A DNA stretch of 64,000 nucleotides from Fremontodendron californicum (GCA_030761205.1 JAULJL010000048.1:6687501-6751500); one strand, 5' to 3'; shown: positions 44,450 to 55,749, numbered from the stretch's first letter. Notes: generated from the sequence alone by a model not told the origin. Made by a program: numbers and translations.

Positions 44450-46680
44450 TTGTTCATCCCTTTTTTAAAATAAATTTTGTTAATGAGACTATTTGACAAT
44501 AACTTACTTATGCTAGTATGTTTTCCATATTTACCGATAACTTTAACGTTTAAGGTATTAATGGTTAAAAAAAAACAGAAAAGTAAGATAAGAAAGAGAA
44601 AGGCAGATCTTGGATATTAATGGAAAGTATTTAATGTGGTTATAATCATTAAACGATAGAATTTAATTCATGGCTCCCAATAACACTTTAAAAAAAAAAA
44701 TCGACACTCAATATATTTTTTCGGTATATGTAAGTTACAATGTTTTTTTTTTAAAAAAAAAAAATTAAATACATAATATTCCTGAACTAAAATGCATTTT
44801 TTTAATTGTATTTGTTAGTAAAAATATCATATAGATCGATTCAATTGTAAAATTGATTTTTTTGTTAATATTTAAATACACGAGTCAGAGATGTCATGGA
44901 CCGAGTCGAGTCGAGTCGAGTTCGAACTCGATTTTTTTTTTCAAAGTCTAACCCAGGTCAAGCCAGGCTTGAAAGCTCATTTTACTATTTTTAAAAAATA
45001 TTAAAAAAGTATTTTTTATTTTTATCTTAATATTTGTATATTTTATAATTAAAACTAAATAAATTTTTTTATTAAATAAATAATCATTCGAACGGATCAA
45101 TATTATAAAAAATTTTATCCATGTCTAGTCTAATTCAAACCAAAATTATCATACCGAATAAATAATCTAGCCCCTAAATAAATCTATACACAACTTATGT
45201 GAGATTTTTTATGTTAATAGGAGGCACCAATAATTTTTTATTTTTAAATTTTTATAAAAAAGCATTTAATGAAAAGCATTTAATGTGCTGATAAGATCGA
45301 GTTGAGTAATTGAGTTAAAGACGAAACCATTTAGTCTATATAAAACGCGTTGATTTCGTGTTTTTTATTGTTGTATAAAACAATAAATTATTTGTTATCT
45401 CAGTTAATAATGGGAATATTTTTCATTAATTTCATATTTTTTACTGCATTTATTGTTCACGCGTTCACGAAATTAACTATATTACCAATTAACTCTATTA
45501 CCAATAAAGTTACTGGGCTAGCATAAATGCTTTGCGCGTTGATAAAAATCAGATATAATTTGAGAAATTAACTCTGTTAGAATTGTATTATGGATGATAT
45601 AGCTATTGGATTAAATGCGTTCACACATAAGTCAGAGGCTAAACGGTTGGAGTAATTAATTTGCAGCTGTTTGCAGTGTTCATTTAATGGAGACCAGAAA
45701 CAATAAATGCTGGGTATTACGCAAAGAAGAAAGGATAAAAAAATATTAACAAAATATTTATTATTTTTATTTTAATATTTATATTATTAAAAGTAAATAA
45801 ATATACCGAAAAAATAAATCTATAGACAACTTACGTGAGATTTTTTATGTTAATATGAGGCACCAAGATTTTTTTTTTTTAATTTTGATAAAAAAACATT
45901 TAATGACAAAGCATTTAATGTGCTGATAAGATGGAGTTGAGTAATTGAGTTAAAGACGAAACAATTTAATCCGAACAAAGCTGTATAAAACGCGTTGATT
46001 TCGTATTTTTTAATCTTTTATATTTATTTCTAAATTTGTAATTGTTCATCCCTTTTTTAAAATAAATTTTGTTAATGAGACTATTTGACAATAACTTACT
46101 TATGCTAGTATGTTTTCCATATTTACCAATAACTTTAACGTTTAAGGTATTAATGGTTAAAAAAAAAAAAACAGAAAAGTAAGATAGGAAAGAGAAAGGC
46201 AGATCTTGGATATTAATGGAAAGTATTTAATGTGGTTATAATCATTAAATGATAGAATTCATGGCTCCCAATAACACTTTAAAAAAAAAATCGACACTCA
46301 ATATATTTTTTCGGTATATATGTAAGTTACAATGTTTTTTTTTCTTAAAAATTAAATACATAATATTCCTAAACTAAAATGCATTTTTTTTAATTGTATT
46401 TGTTAGTAAAAATATCATATAGATCGATTCAATTGTAAAATTGTTTTTTTTGTTAATATTTAAATGCACGAGTCAGAGATGTCATGGACCGAGTCGAGTC
46501 GAGTTTGAACTCGGATTTTTTTTTCAAAGTCTAACTTACGTCAAGCCAGCCTTGAAAGCTCATTTCACTATTTTAAAAAAATATAAAAAAGTATTTTTTA
46601 TTTTTATCTTAATATTTGTATATTTTATAATTGAAATTAAATAAATTTTTTTATTAAATAAATAATCATTGATTATCAAT
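44450..46680. repeat. Duplicated blocks inside the Helitron
   Basis: Block a (TTGTTCATCCCTTTTTTAAA to the GTCATGGACCGAGTCGAGTC region) is at about 44450-45060 and again at about 46037-46660. Block b (CTTA(T/C)GTGAGATTTTTTATG to GCGTTGATTTCGT) is at about 45195-45360 and about 45830-46005. Parts of a third copy lie at about 46870-47110 (ATAATGGGAATATTTTTCAT). Arrangement a-b-b-a-b suggests two rounds of segment duplication. Confidence 0.75.
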
Positions 46681-47845
46681 GAAAAATATTCCCATTATCA
46701 ATGTCTTTAAAAATCGGCGTCTATTCACTATTTCCAGTTTGCAATCAATTATTTTAGGTGCAAAGTGCAAAATTTTCTATCTGAAAGAGACCAATCATAA
46801 TTGATGAGGCCAGGCCAGTTGTTGCAAACTTCATATATTTATATTCAAAAAGTAGCGGAGGTAATGACAAAGCATTTAATGTGCTAATAAGATGGTGGCC
46901 GAGTATTGGTAAGCTGTATAAAAAGCGTTGATTTCGTATTTTTTATTATTGTAAAAAACAATTAATTATTTGTTATCTGAGTTAATAATGGGAATATTTT
47001 TCATTTCGTATTTTTTACTACATTTATTGTTCACGCGTAACTCTCTTACCAATACTCGGTCACCATAAATGCTTTGCGTGTTGAACCAAAAATAATCAAT
47101 GCCCGGTATTATGTAGAGAACAAAGGATAATTTTGAAAACATGCTGTTAATAAATAAAGTATTAGTAAATCGTGTAATGGATATTAAATTATGATGTTTT
47201 TATATAACTATTAAAAAGGGTTCAAAATCAGTAAAAATTTGCTTTAGATTTAATAACTTTGAACACATTATAATTACACGGAAAAAAAAAAAAACACATA
47301 AACACGATACGTATATACGGATAAATACACGAAATAAAGTTAAAACGTAAGATAATTAAAGATTTTAGGGAAAAAATTGTTGGAAAAAATAATTTTTCAA
47401 AGACATTAATTTTAAAAAGTAAATAATAAAAAATTATAAGTGTAAAGAAAAATTGTAGAGGATAAACAGTGAGGTAAGTGGTTTGAAAATGGGGCAAGAA
47501 ATGAAAAACTTATTTTAACTCATTACACTTATGAACAATAATTTAATCATTCATAACACGTTTGCGTGGCTGGCGACCTAAAAATTGTAAAAGGTGAACA
47601 GTAGGAGGGCAGGTGTCAAGTTGAGGCAACATTTTCAAAAAAATATTTTGACTCATTATACTATTTAACAATAATTTGAGTATTGACAACATGTTTTTGA
47701 AGTTGAATCCAACAATAAATGATGAGGAACGAAAACAAATCGGGAGAACGCAAAACGGCGTCGTTTCACGGGGCGGAGGGTGCAAAAGGTGAACAGTCCG
47801 GGACAGGTGTTAACACGGGGCTCATTACTTGAGCTTTAATATAGA

Positions 47846-48949
47846 TGAATAATAAGGTGTTGCTTACTTCACCGTCTGTTGTTCTTTTTGGAATGACGGA
47901 CACACAAAAAAGCCACAAATCAAAAATTTAATTAAAGGGCTAAAATAGTAAATCAATAATAAGTTAAAAAATATTAGGTGGAGGAGTGTCCGTGATTTCA
48001 AAATGGAAATCACGTACTGTTAGCAAAGGGTTGTTCATATATATATTTATATATATAGAGAGAAAGAGAAAGAGAAAGAGGAGAGATTCATTTATACAGT
48101 GTAAAATTAAATTAGTTTTATATATTTTTGTAATTTTTTTTATGATTTATATTTATTTAATCCAACCGTCGTATTTCATATTCTATTTACGTAGATCATG
48201 CACGTTGAGTTTCGAGTAAATTAAAAATGTCTAACTATTTGTTCGATATAAAAAACTTTCAACCGTTAAATTATATTGAAAAAAACAGTATTATCGATCG
48301 ATATGGTAGATATATCGGATCGATTCAAAACTGTACGTGCATGACGAGTACGATTATAGTGTTAAATCCAACAGTCGATTTGTTAAAATATAAATCGTAA
48401 AAAAAAGTTATGAAAGTGTGTTAAACTAATTTAGTTTTACACTAGTGTAAGTGTATCCCTCTTCATAATTAGAAAAAGTTATGGAAGTGTGTAAAACTAA
48501 TTTAGTTTTACACTAGTATAAGTGAATCACTCTTCATATATATATATATATATATTGATGTAAAATTAGTTTTTTTTTTTGTTGATAATTTGGGGAAGGG
48601 GGAATTGTAAAATTAGTTAGTTTATAAGTTTTTGTAATTTTGTGTACTATTGTTATTTTAACAAATCGACTGTTGGATTTAATAATATAATCACACTTGT
48701 TGTACATGTAAAGTTTCAAATCGATCCGATATCTATATCATGTCGATAGATAATACCGTATTTTTTTTATATATTTAATGGTTGAAATTTTTTTATATCA
48801 AACATATAGTTAGACATTTTTAATTTACTCAAAGTTTGACGTGCACGATCTACATTAATAGAACATAAAATATAACGGTCAGATTAAATAAATATAAATC
48901 ATATAAAAATATATAAAATTAAATTAATTTTATATTAGTGTAAGCGAAT

Positions 48950-48987
<38 letters not shown>

Positions 48988-49000
48988 GATGTGGATCCAC
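47846..49000. repeat. Pair of inverted-repeat elements (about 48085-48535 and 48540-48955)
   Basis: Each unit has ends of the form GTGTAAAACTAATTTAGTTTTA and CAAATCGACTGTTGGATTTAA-type inner sequence. The two units are related to each other in opposite directions, giving a large palindrome. (AT)n runs lie at 48537-48555 and 48957-48986. No gene. The first 200 bp after the Helitron hold nothing I recognise. Confidence 0.6.
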
Positions 49001-49001
49001 C

Positions 49002-49145
49002 ATGGGTCCCATGCTTGCTTCAGGGTTGGCGTTCGTATGGTTGATTGTGGCATTGCTCAGCTTTCTATGCACTGCTATATTGAACTATGTTACTGAATTT
49101 ATGCAGTGGAGCTACACAAATAAGTCATCTCTCAATGCACAATAA
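49002..49145 (+). CDS. Small hydrophobic ORF, 47 aa, unassigned
   Basis: An ATG at 49002 (ACCATGGG, a good start context) opens MGPMLASGLAFVWLIVALLS, followed by FLCTAILNYVTEFMQWSY and a short polar tail. It has one strong membrane segment (about aa 8-30). The stretch has normal gene-like base composition between an (AT)n run and a repeat. It could be a real micropeptide, the last exon of a decayed gene, or chance. I do not recognise it. Confidence 0.25.
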   Translation: MGPMLASGLAFVWLIVALLSFLCTAILNYVTEFMQWSYTNKSSLNAQ

Positions 49146-49242
49146 CTTGCTACATATAGGATTTACATATTGCTGTATTTGTCTATTTAAAACTAAGTTA
49201 TTCGGATTCTTTATTTTTTAAAAAAAATATTTATGTTTGATA

Positions 49243-49370
49243 CGTGTCCGACACATTCAGATATAGGTATGGGAATATGATCCTCCAAATTATATAGAAA
49301 AACTTTTAAAAAATTGCGTATATTCATATCGGACACATACCCGTATCCGACACTCACCTCGAATTTGAAT
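49243..49370. repeat. Dispersed repeat with GTGTCCGACAC ends, copy 1
   Basis: It starts ATACGTGTCCGACACATTCA and ends CCGTATCCGACACTCACC, with TATGATCCTCCAAAT inside. A related copy is at 50015-50160. This is a short palindromic, non-coding plant repeat. Confidence 0.55.
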
Positions 49371-49639
49371 AACCTAATTTATAATGTGTAATTCCAGAAA
49401 TACAGCTTTTGACCTATAAAAGACGTCAAACTAAATTTGTTCTTAATGAATCATCTATAACATGGTAAATGGAGACATAAAACAGTTTAGTCTCTGCAAA
49501 ATCAATGGCATATATCAAGTGCTTCTTGGATGGCCAGCAGTTTACCAGACAACCAAAAAAAGTATAGCATTCCTAGTAAGATTTTAATATGTATCCTAAC
49601 CATTTGAGGCCAAATGATCACTTCAATATTACTTGCTTC

Positions 49640-49804
49640 CAGGGCTTAAATTGCGGTCGCAGATGTATTTTCGATCGCGTCGCGTTTATCGCAGTTGCGG
49701 ATATAACGAATGCTATCGCGATCAATTGCGGTGAATATTAACAGCGGACAGAGTCGAAATTGTAAAATAGCGAACGTAACATCGCGTGCGACTGCTATTT
49801 AAAT
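49640..49804. mobile_element. CpG-rich MITE, copy 1
   Basis: It begins CAGGGCTTAAATTGCGGTCGC and ends GCGACTGCTATTTAAATTCC. The middle is unusually rich in GCGATCGCG-type words for this AT-rich region. It is the reverse complement of 50718-50876. CAGGG ends suggest a hAT derivative. Confidence 0.7.
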
Positions 49805-50014
49805 TCCATCTGATAAGCTGCTGTATTCTTTTGATGCTGCTCTTTTATTTTTCCTTTTTTTTCCTTTCTTGTAGGTTTATTTATTTTCCTACTCTTGATT
49901 TACACTTTTGCAGTTTGAGAGAAGTATGTGGGAAGGAAGATATAAACATTGCTTACAAACATTCAAGGCATTTTACCAAACTTTCTCCAGCATAGATAGG
50001 AAGCTGATTGTGAA
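49805..50014. other. Spacer between repeats downstream of ZPR
   Basis: It contains a pyrimidine-rich tract ending in TTGTAG and TTGCAG that look like splice acceptors, followed by a short open frame (REVCGKEDINIAYKHSRHF). It may be a decayed exon. No assignment. Confidence 0.3.
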
Positions 50015-50160
50015 CTAACTGTATCCCTATCCGATGTATATCTAAATATAGGTATGAAGATATGACCCTCCAATGATTCTCCAAATACATGAAAAAATTT
50101 AGAAAAAATTAAATATAACCGTGTCAGATACATACTCATATTCGACACTCATATCCAAGT
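50015..50160. repeat. Dispersed repeat with TATCCGA ends, copy 2
   Basis: Related to 49243-49370 (TATCCGATGTATAT..., TATGACCCTCCAA, ATTCGACACTCATAT), diverged. Confidence 0.5.
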
Positions 50161-50420
50161 CCAAGTAACATACATGTAAAGTTTGTAGAGTTAATCATTC
50201 TGGAGAGAGAATAGAAAGCTAAAATTATTTCTGGAGAGAGAATAGAAAGCTAAAATTATTTCTGTCATTCATATTTTGTAGCTCAGAACATCATTATTCA
50301 AATAAACAATTTCCTTTTTCTTCTTCTTCTTCCTTGAATAAAGAAATTACATAGTAGAGAACAGCAAAAAGTGCTGTGGTTAAACATAAATGCTATGAAT
50401 GCTAGTCTCTAAGATTGTAA

Positions 50421-50636
50421 TTAAGGTTTAGGGGTTTCATTGTAGTTTGGGTTGGAAGTAGAGCTAAGACAGGAGCCTTGTTCTGGAATGGAACGCCCTT
50501 TTGCTAGCTTTTGCTTCAGCTGAGACAACAAAGCCTGGTTCTCCTGGTTCAGCTGTTGAGCCTTCCTCCTCAGCCTTTCATTTTCTTTGATTATGCAGTA
50601 GTTTTGCCAATATAGCTGTGAGTTGAGTTTATCCAT
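50421..50636 (-). CDS. LITTLE ZIPPER (ZPR3/ZPR4-like) protein
   Basis: 71 aa from ATG 50636 to 50421. The body is one leucine zipper: MDKLNSQLYWQNYCIIKENE continues ERLRRKAQQLNQENQALLSQ and LKQKL, followed by a polar tail (SIPEQGSCLSS...). Arabidopsis ZPR3/ZPR4 have the same length and the same ERLRKKA..LNQENQ..L..LKQKL pattern. ZPR proteins have a zipper but no homeodomain. They pair with HD-ZIP III factors and block their DNA binding in meristem and leaf polarity control, and HD-ZIP III factors in turn activate ZPR genes. The coding part is in one exon. A splice acceptor about 30-50 bp upstream points to an intron in the 5' leader. Intact, no oddities. Confidence 0.9.
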   Translation of the reverse strand: MDKLNSQLYWQNYCIIKENERLRRKAQQLNQENQALLSQLKQKLAKGRSIPEQGSCLSSTSNPNYNETPKP

Positions 50637-51160
50637 CTAAGAGCTGGTTTTCGTAGCCCCTGAAATTTTTTCTGCAATACGAATAACAGAAACTCTGTTA
50701 CAGCCATTTATGTATCAGGAATTTAAATGGCGATCGCACGATCGTTATTTTGCGGTTTCGACTCTTTTCGTTACCGATATTTATCGCAATTGATCACGAT
50801 AGCATTTATTACGTCCGCAACCGTGATAAACGCGACGCGATCAAAAATACGTTTAAAACCACAATTTAAAACCCTGTTCTGTACATTCGATGTATTCTAC
50901 GAATAGAGGAATACATAGAGTATGAACATAGTAAAATAAAAAATTGAAAAATTTCGTTGAAATTGTTCGGATGTTAACTTAAGATAAATAAATAGGAAGA
51001 CAAATATGGAAGAACTTCAATCCTGAATTATAAGAAAGCTGAGAAAAAACCCAGAAATGAAGAAGAAAGATGAGATGCAAACCTTGAAATATAATCCTTC
51101 AAGTAAGAGCATTATGGCAGAGAGAAGAGATTAAAGGGTTTTGGTATTGGTTTTAAATAC
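50637..51160 (-). promoter_or_regulatory. ZPR 5' leader with intron, upstream ORF and TATA box
   Basis: On the minus strand a TATA-like TATTTAAAA (51152-51159) is followed by CTTCTCTCTGCC and an upstream ATG at about 51107 (MLLLEGLYFK). The upstream frame reaches a donor AAG|GTTTGC (about 51080). Candidate acceptors are TTGCAG and TTTCAG, 30-45 bp before the main ATG. Depending on the acceptor, the upstream frame continues over the main start in another frame. The intron of about 0.4 kb contains the second CpG-rich MITE. The structure is inferred from splice motifs only. Confidence 0.45.
50718..50876. mobile_element. CpG-rich MITE, copy 2 (inverted relative to copy 1)
   Basis: It begins CAGGAATTTAAATGGCGATC and ends ACAATTTAAAACCCTG. 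Flanks TTATGTAT and TTCTGTAC agree at 6 of 8, as for an old hAT duplication. It lies in the predicted leader intron of the ZPR gene. Confidence 0.7.
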
Positions 51161-51517
51161 AAAGGTTGACTGAAATTGGGAATAAAACAAGGTAGTAAAC
51201 TTAAAATGGGTTACACAAAAACAACAACAAAGGCCATCTGCAAAGCCCCCATGTCTGCCTTTTTTCCATTAGGTGTTTGATTATGCTAAAAACTTTAACG
51301 GTTTAAAATACATGAGAGATTGGCTTTGGATTTTGAAAAGAAAGAAAGAATAAAGTTGATTAAGTTGTTAGAAGAGTGCAAGTAAAAGTGGTAAAGTGTA
51401 GAAGTGAAAAGCAGCTTAGAAAAAGAGAGATGCTTAAAGGGACAAGAAGATGAGGTATCAATACTCCTCTATTAGAGATTGTGATATGCATGTTCATGTG
51501 ATGGCAACAGGTACAAA

Positions 51518-51665
51518 TAGAAGTGACAAAATGAATCTGAACCTGCTCAAAAAACCCGAACTCGAACCCATCCAAATCCGATTTGATCAAAAAATTAAAA
51601 ATCCAAACTCGAAAAAACTCAAACCCGAAATGATCCGACCCAAACCCGTCCAATTACCACCTCTA
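51518..51665. mobile_element. Short CCCGAA-family hAT MITE, copy X3
   Basis: Ends are TAGAAGTGACAAAATGAATC and CCAATTACCACCTCTA; the inside is AACCCGAACTCGAACC-type sequence. Flanks GGTACAAA and GGTATTAA agree at 6 of 8. It is a deletion derivative of the family of copies X1 and X2. Confidence 0.75.
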
Positions 51666-52316
51666 GGTATTAATACTCTGTTACATACCTTTGTTATTTG
51701 ATGTTTATTGTAAGCTCCTGAGCATTCATTCACGCAATTTGGGTAAGTTTATGAAAATTTCAAGTTTCCAAGTCTCATTCAATTGAGCAATTCATTTTGG
51801 TTATATTTTTACTCGTTAAATTTACTATGTTTTTGTGTTTATCAAACATCCAATTGGCAGATTAATCAGCATCTAGTTGGCAGAAACGGCTGTCATACAG
51901 GGGAAAAACGAAGCCTAATGCTTAAAAGGTAAAGAAAAGAAAGTTAAAAAGTAAGTACTTTTGTATAATAAAAATAAATGCATTAAAAAGCATAAAGATA
52001 AAAGATAACGTAATCTATTGATTGATTGTGGTTTTGGGAACCATTTCTTACATCTTTGAGACTAATATTTAAAAATATAAGGAATGAATGAAGATAGAAA
52101 TTATAATTAGTTCCTAGGTCAACTTTCTCCTTGCCTTCATCCTCATGGATAATGGTAGAATCCACCATTTATGTTATTTCGACACCATGAAAATCCATGT
52201 CCAAAATTGATAATAAAAAAATAAAAAAAATAAAACTTTTTGTATTTAAGCTTAATATCATCTACTACTAATAATAATAATAATAATAATATTTCAAGTT
52301 CCTGGGTGGATTGTAA
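51666..52316. other. Intergenic spacer
   Basis: No gene recognised. A TAATAATAA microsatellite is at about 52268-52291. Confidence 0.5.
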
Positions 52317-52407
52317 CCAATATTAAAAAAACGGGACCGACTGATCGGACCGATAATCGATGATCTCACCGATTTGATCTCCAGTCCGATTTTTTAAACA
52401 TTGATTG
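52317..52407. repeat. Short palindromic MITE with CGGACCGA core
   Basis: CAATATTAAAAAAACGGGACC to CCGATTTTTTAAACATTG form imperfect inverted ends. The motif is shared with 53051-53430. Confidence 0.5.
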
Positions 52408-52986
52408 TAACAGATGCCTGGGATTCTGCCTACTTTGTTACCTTCCTCATACCAAGCACTAAAAAATTGAAGATACTTGTACCTCCACTGATCACTAGAT
52501 AAAATCATTCTTACAGCATCTGATTCAATAAAATAAAGCAAAAATCCTAGCATGAATTGACAAGCAAATATAAAGATAAACTTTTTTTAGTGTGAGTTTA
52601 TACGTAATCTAATCTAATACTTTTAATCTTTTTAGGGTATTTACATGGACAACTAAGATTTTCCCTTTGTTTTTCAATAATATGCATACTAACCAGAGGT
52701 TGCCAAGTTTCTGAACTTCAAGGATACTTCGGAGCATTTATGGACAGATTTCTGGCATTAAACAACCAGAATTCAAGCATATAATAAAATGCATAACCTA
52801 ATGAAATAAAAGGGAAAATGTCAAGTAGTCAAATATTTTCATTACCTAAGTTGATAGTTTTTACTCGGAATACTTGTTGAATAATACATGAATGTCAGCA
52901 ACCTGATGAACCAATGAAAAATATGCACACTGAGACCCATTTCACTAGCTGCTGGTAAATTATTCTCCTAAAGCGAAGCTATAGCA

Positions 52987-53030
<44 letters not shown>

Positions 53031-53430
53031 GTTTAGATATGCCAGTCAGTGATGAAAAAACCAAACCGGCCAATCGGACAGATTCAACCGGAAACCAAAG
53101 CCTATCCGGTCCGATGCTATACATAGAACCAGGTGTTACTTGAATCGGTCTAAAACCAATTCAACCGGTAAAAACCGTTTTTTTATTCGTTTTCAAAAAT
53201 ATTGTTGTAAATGATGAAATTTAAACCCATGACCTCTTAAATTTATATTAAAGATCATACCACTAAACCAAATACATGTTTTTATCAATTATTAACTATA
53301 ATTATTACATATTTAACATTAAAAGTATTTTTTTAACATTTAAAATAATTTTAATTCAAACAGGCCGGTCCAACAGATCAAACCGGTTGGACCGATAACT
53401 GGTCCGGTTCGATTTTTTTAACCTTGGAAA
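52987..53430. repeat. (AT)n microsatellite followed by an ACCGG-rich MITE
   Basis: (AT)n spans about 52989-53026. From about 53051 (GATGAAAAAACCAAACCGGCC) to 53430 (GGTCCGGTTCGATTTTTTTAACC) the ends are inverted and rich in ACCGG. The middle includes ACCACTAAACCAAATAC. It belongs to the same family as 52317-52407. Confidence 0.55.
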
Positions 53431-53963
53431 ATACTAGTTTTCCTGTTGTGCTCTGGCTGCTCAACTCTCAGAATATCCAGAAAACAAGTGTATGTGTGGA
53501 AATCAAGACTACACATACTCAGCTAGCTGAAATATTAATTAACTCTAGATAGTAATCAAGGGGTTCAAAGTAGACCTGGATCAAATACTTATATGGTACA
53601 TAATCTGGTTCACTTTATAATTTCAGCAAACAACTTTTCCAGTAAAGGCATATTATTTCACGATAAAAGCTTTACCAATGGGAGATGCTGCACATTAAAG
53701 GCCCCATAGGACAGAAGCAATTTGCCCACTTCAAGAGTCCCAATTCCCTTTGGCTATGATAATCTAAAAAGCTACAAAAGAACGTAAATTCAATACTGTA
53801 ATAATATATTTGCAACGGCAAAGGGGCATGATGGAGGTGAGCAGTACCTTCTTCATTGATGAGCATTACATTCTTAGCTCCGATAATTCTGATCTACTTT
53901 CCATCATCATCAATGGCAATGAATATGCCAAACCAAATGAGCTTCTCCAACCTTTGCCAAAGA

Positions 53964-54160
53964 TACAAGAAGCTCCAAGATAAACCGAGGGTGGTGGAAC
54001 AGATTCACGCATGCATCCATCAAAATATTGTAGCAATCCAGTTCATCCCGGTTCTCTATGCCAAGAAGCTCCAAGATAAACCGAGGGTGATGGAATGAAT
54101 TCACCCATGCATCCATCAAAATAATGTAGCAATCCAGTTCACCCCGGTTCTCTATGCCTG
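53964..54160. repeat. 96 bp x 2 tandem repeat downstream of the R3H gene
   Basis: CAAGAAGCTCCAAGATAAACC starts at 53966 and 54062. The unit length is a multiple of three and the minus strand is open through both copies (motif LDCYNILMDACVNLFHHPRF). It lies just past the stop of the R3H gene, in its probable 3' untranslated region. Confidence 0.85.
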
Positions 54161-54253
54161 CACTCCTGCCAGTTCGGATAACTTGTGACTGCATTAATCC
54201 ATCATATTTCAAATCTATTTTAGCTGGCAGGGTGCAGGCATGGCCCAAGCCCC

Positions 54254-55699
54254 TCACCGGGGCCGGGCTAATCCAAAACTAGCATCAGGCTGCTGTTGAT
54301 GAGACTGTATAAATTCAATGATTCAAAGACCAAAATCAGAAATGCAAAACTCAAGAGACAAACAAATAAATGTAGGCACAAACCTCTGTTTTACAATTTT
54401 TGTTCCTTTTTTTATGCCGCCCCGCCCCCTCCCCAACTTCTTCCAAGACATGATGCAAAAATTCAGTCTAGCCAAATAAAAATAAACTCCTCTAGTCTAG
54501 TCTTCAGGTAGAATTACTAGGTCAACATGTAAATTCTGCTTTTACTCCGAAACAAGTTTTATTCTTTTTTGTTTGTTTTGGTGCTTCTAGTCTTTCACTG
54601 GTTTTTCAATGGTGCTTGATGCTTTCATCGTTGATTGTTTATATGCAGAGATTTGCACGCATCTTCAAACAAGAAATTGAACCCTTGGGATAGATCTAAT
54701 TACCCCATAATATCTCATACTCCCTCCACCACATAATGTCAGTTCCAGTATGCATAAATAAAAAGGAAAGTATCTGACTTTTAATAGATTTTACTGTTTG
54801 CCCTCATTGGTCTGTCTTTTATCTTTCAGTGAACAATGGGAATGTATGATAAAGATAGAGAAAGAGAAAGAGAGAATGAAATTGAAGAGGGGAAGGGGAA
54901 GGGGAAGGGGAAGGGGGGAAGAGAGCAGGCAACTGGGAGAGAGAACACTTACTAGCATACTTAACCATGATATAATTTTATATAGACTGATCTATTGCCT
55001 ATCCTAAGCTTAAAATTTTCACAATTCAACTTAGAAAACCTAGCAGGAGACCTTTAGTTGTTCACTTCACCTGCTGGAAGTGATGATGAAAAGAATGAAA
55101 TGTTTTAGTCTGTTTGAAGATGGAATCCCACCCACTAACATGGTGAAGTATTTATTAAAAAAAGTGACAATAAAAAATGCATCAGAAGAAGGAACAAAAA
55201 AGGATGTATTTTACTGATTTGGAAGGAGAGTTGTGATAGACCTGCGAAAAAGGCTGGTGAACATGCTCATGAGGGTGGATGAAAGGCATTCCAGGATGCT
55301 GACAAGGATACTGAGAAGAATGCAAATATATGGCAGATGTGGAGCGTGCGCCAACATGATTTGGATTAAAAGGTGGCCTCATTGTTTCTGGATGACCATA
55401 ACTGATTCCTGTAGCGGTTGATGGTGCCACCCAGTGCCCAGGTATATGTTGTGGGAGAGGTCGAGGTTGGTGTTCAGTAGATATCTGAGGCCTATGAGTA
55501 GACCCAAGTTGTGGAAATTCAGTGTTGTAGTTAATAACAGGGGTGTACATAGGCTGCATTGTGTATGTTCCACTATTGAACCCAAACCCAGGATCAAATC
55601 TTTGCATGTACCTGAATGAAAACAGTCACTATATAAACTTTTGCCTTACGAAAAAAATGGCATTTGCAATACCTAAGTAGCATATATAACTTATGAAAT

Positions 55700-55749
<50 letters not shown>

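Larger units (their letters stand above)
40955..47845 (-). mobile_element. Helitron, 6.9 kb, non-autonomous
   Basis: On the minus strand the element starts TCTATATTAAAGCTC (right end, 47845) and ends with the hairpin CCCGCG-GCGAAG-CGCGGG, then TTTTCA and CTAG (left end, 40955). The left flank is A and the right flank is T on the plus strand, so it sits in an AT dinucleotide with no target duplication. All of these are canonical Helitron features. I see no Rep/helicase protein, so it is non-autonomous or a mosaic. The interior has internal duplications and one coding-like fragment. Confidence 0.88.

Noticed and set aside
49786..49995. 69-codon ORF with hydrophobic start
   Set aside because: It starts in a MITE end and crosses acceptor-like tracts. 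At most a decayed exon.
53910..54257. 115-codon ORF downstream of the R3H gene
   Set aside because: It begins next to the R3H stop in another frame and consists mostly of a 96 bp duplication; 3' untranslated sequence is more likely.
55233..55619. Plus-strand ORFs opposite R3H exon 3
   Set aside because: Shadows of the spliced minus-strand gene.
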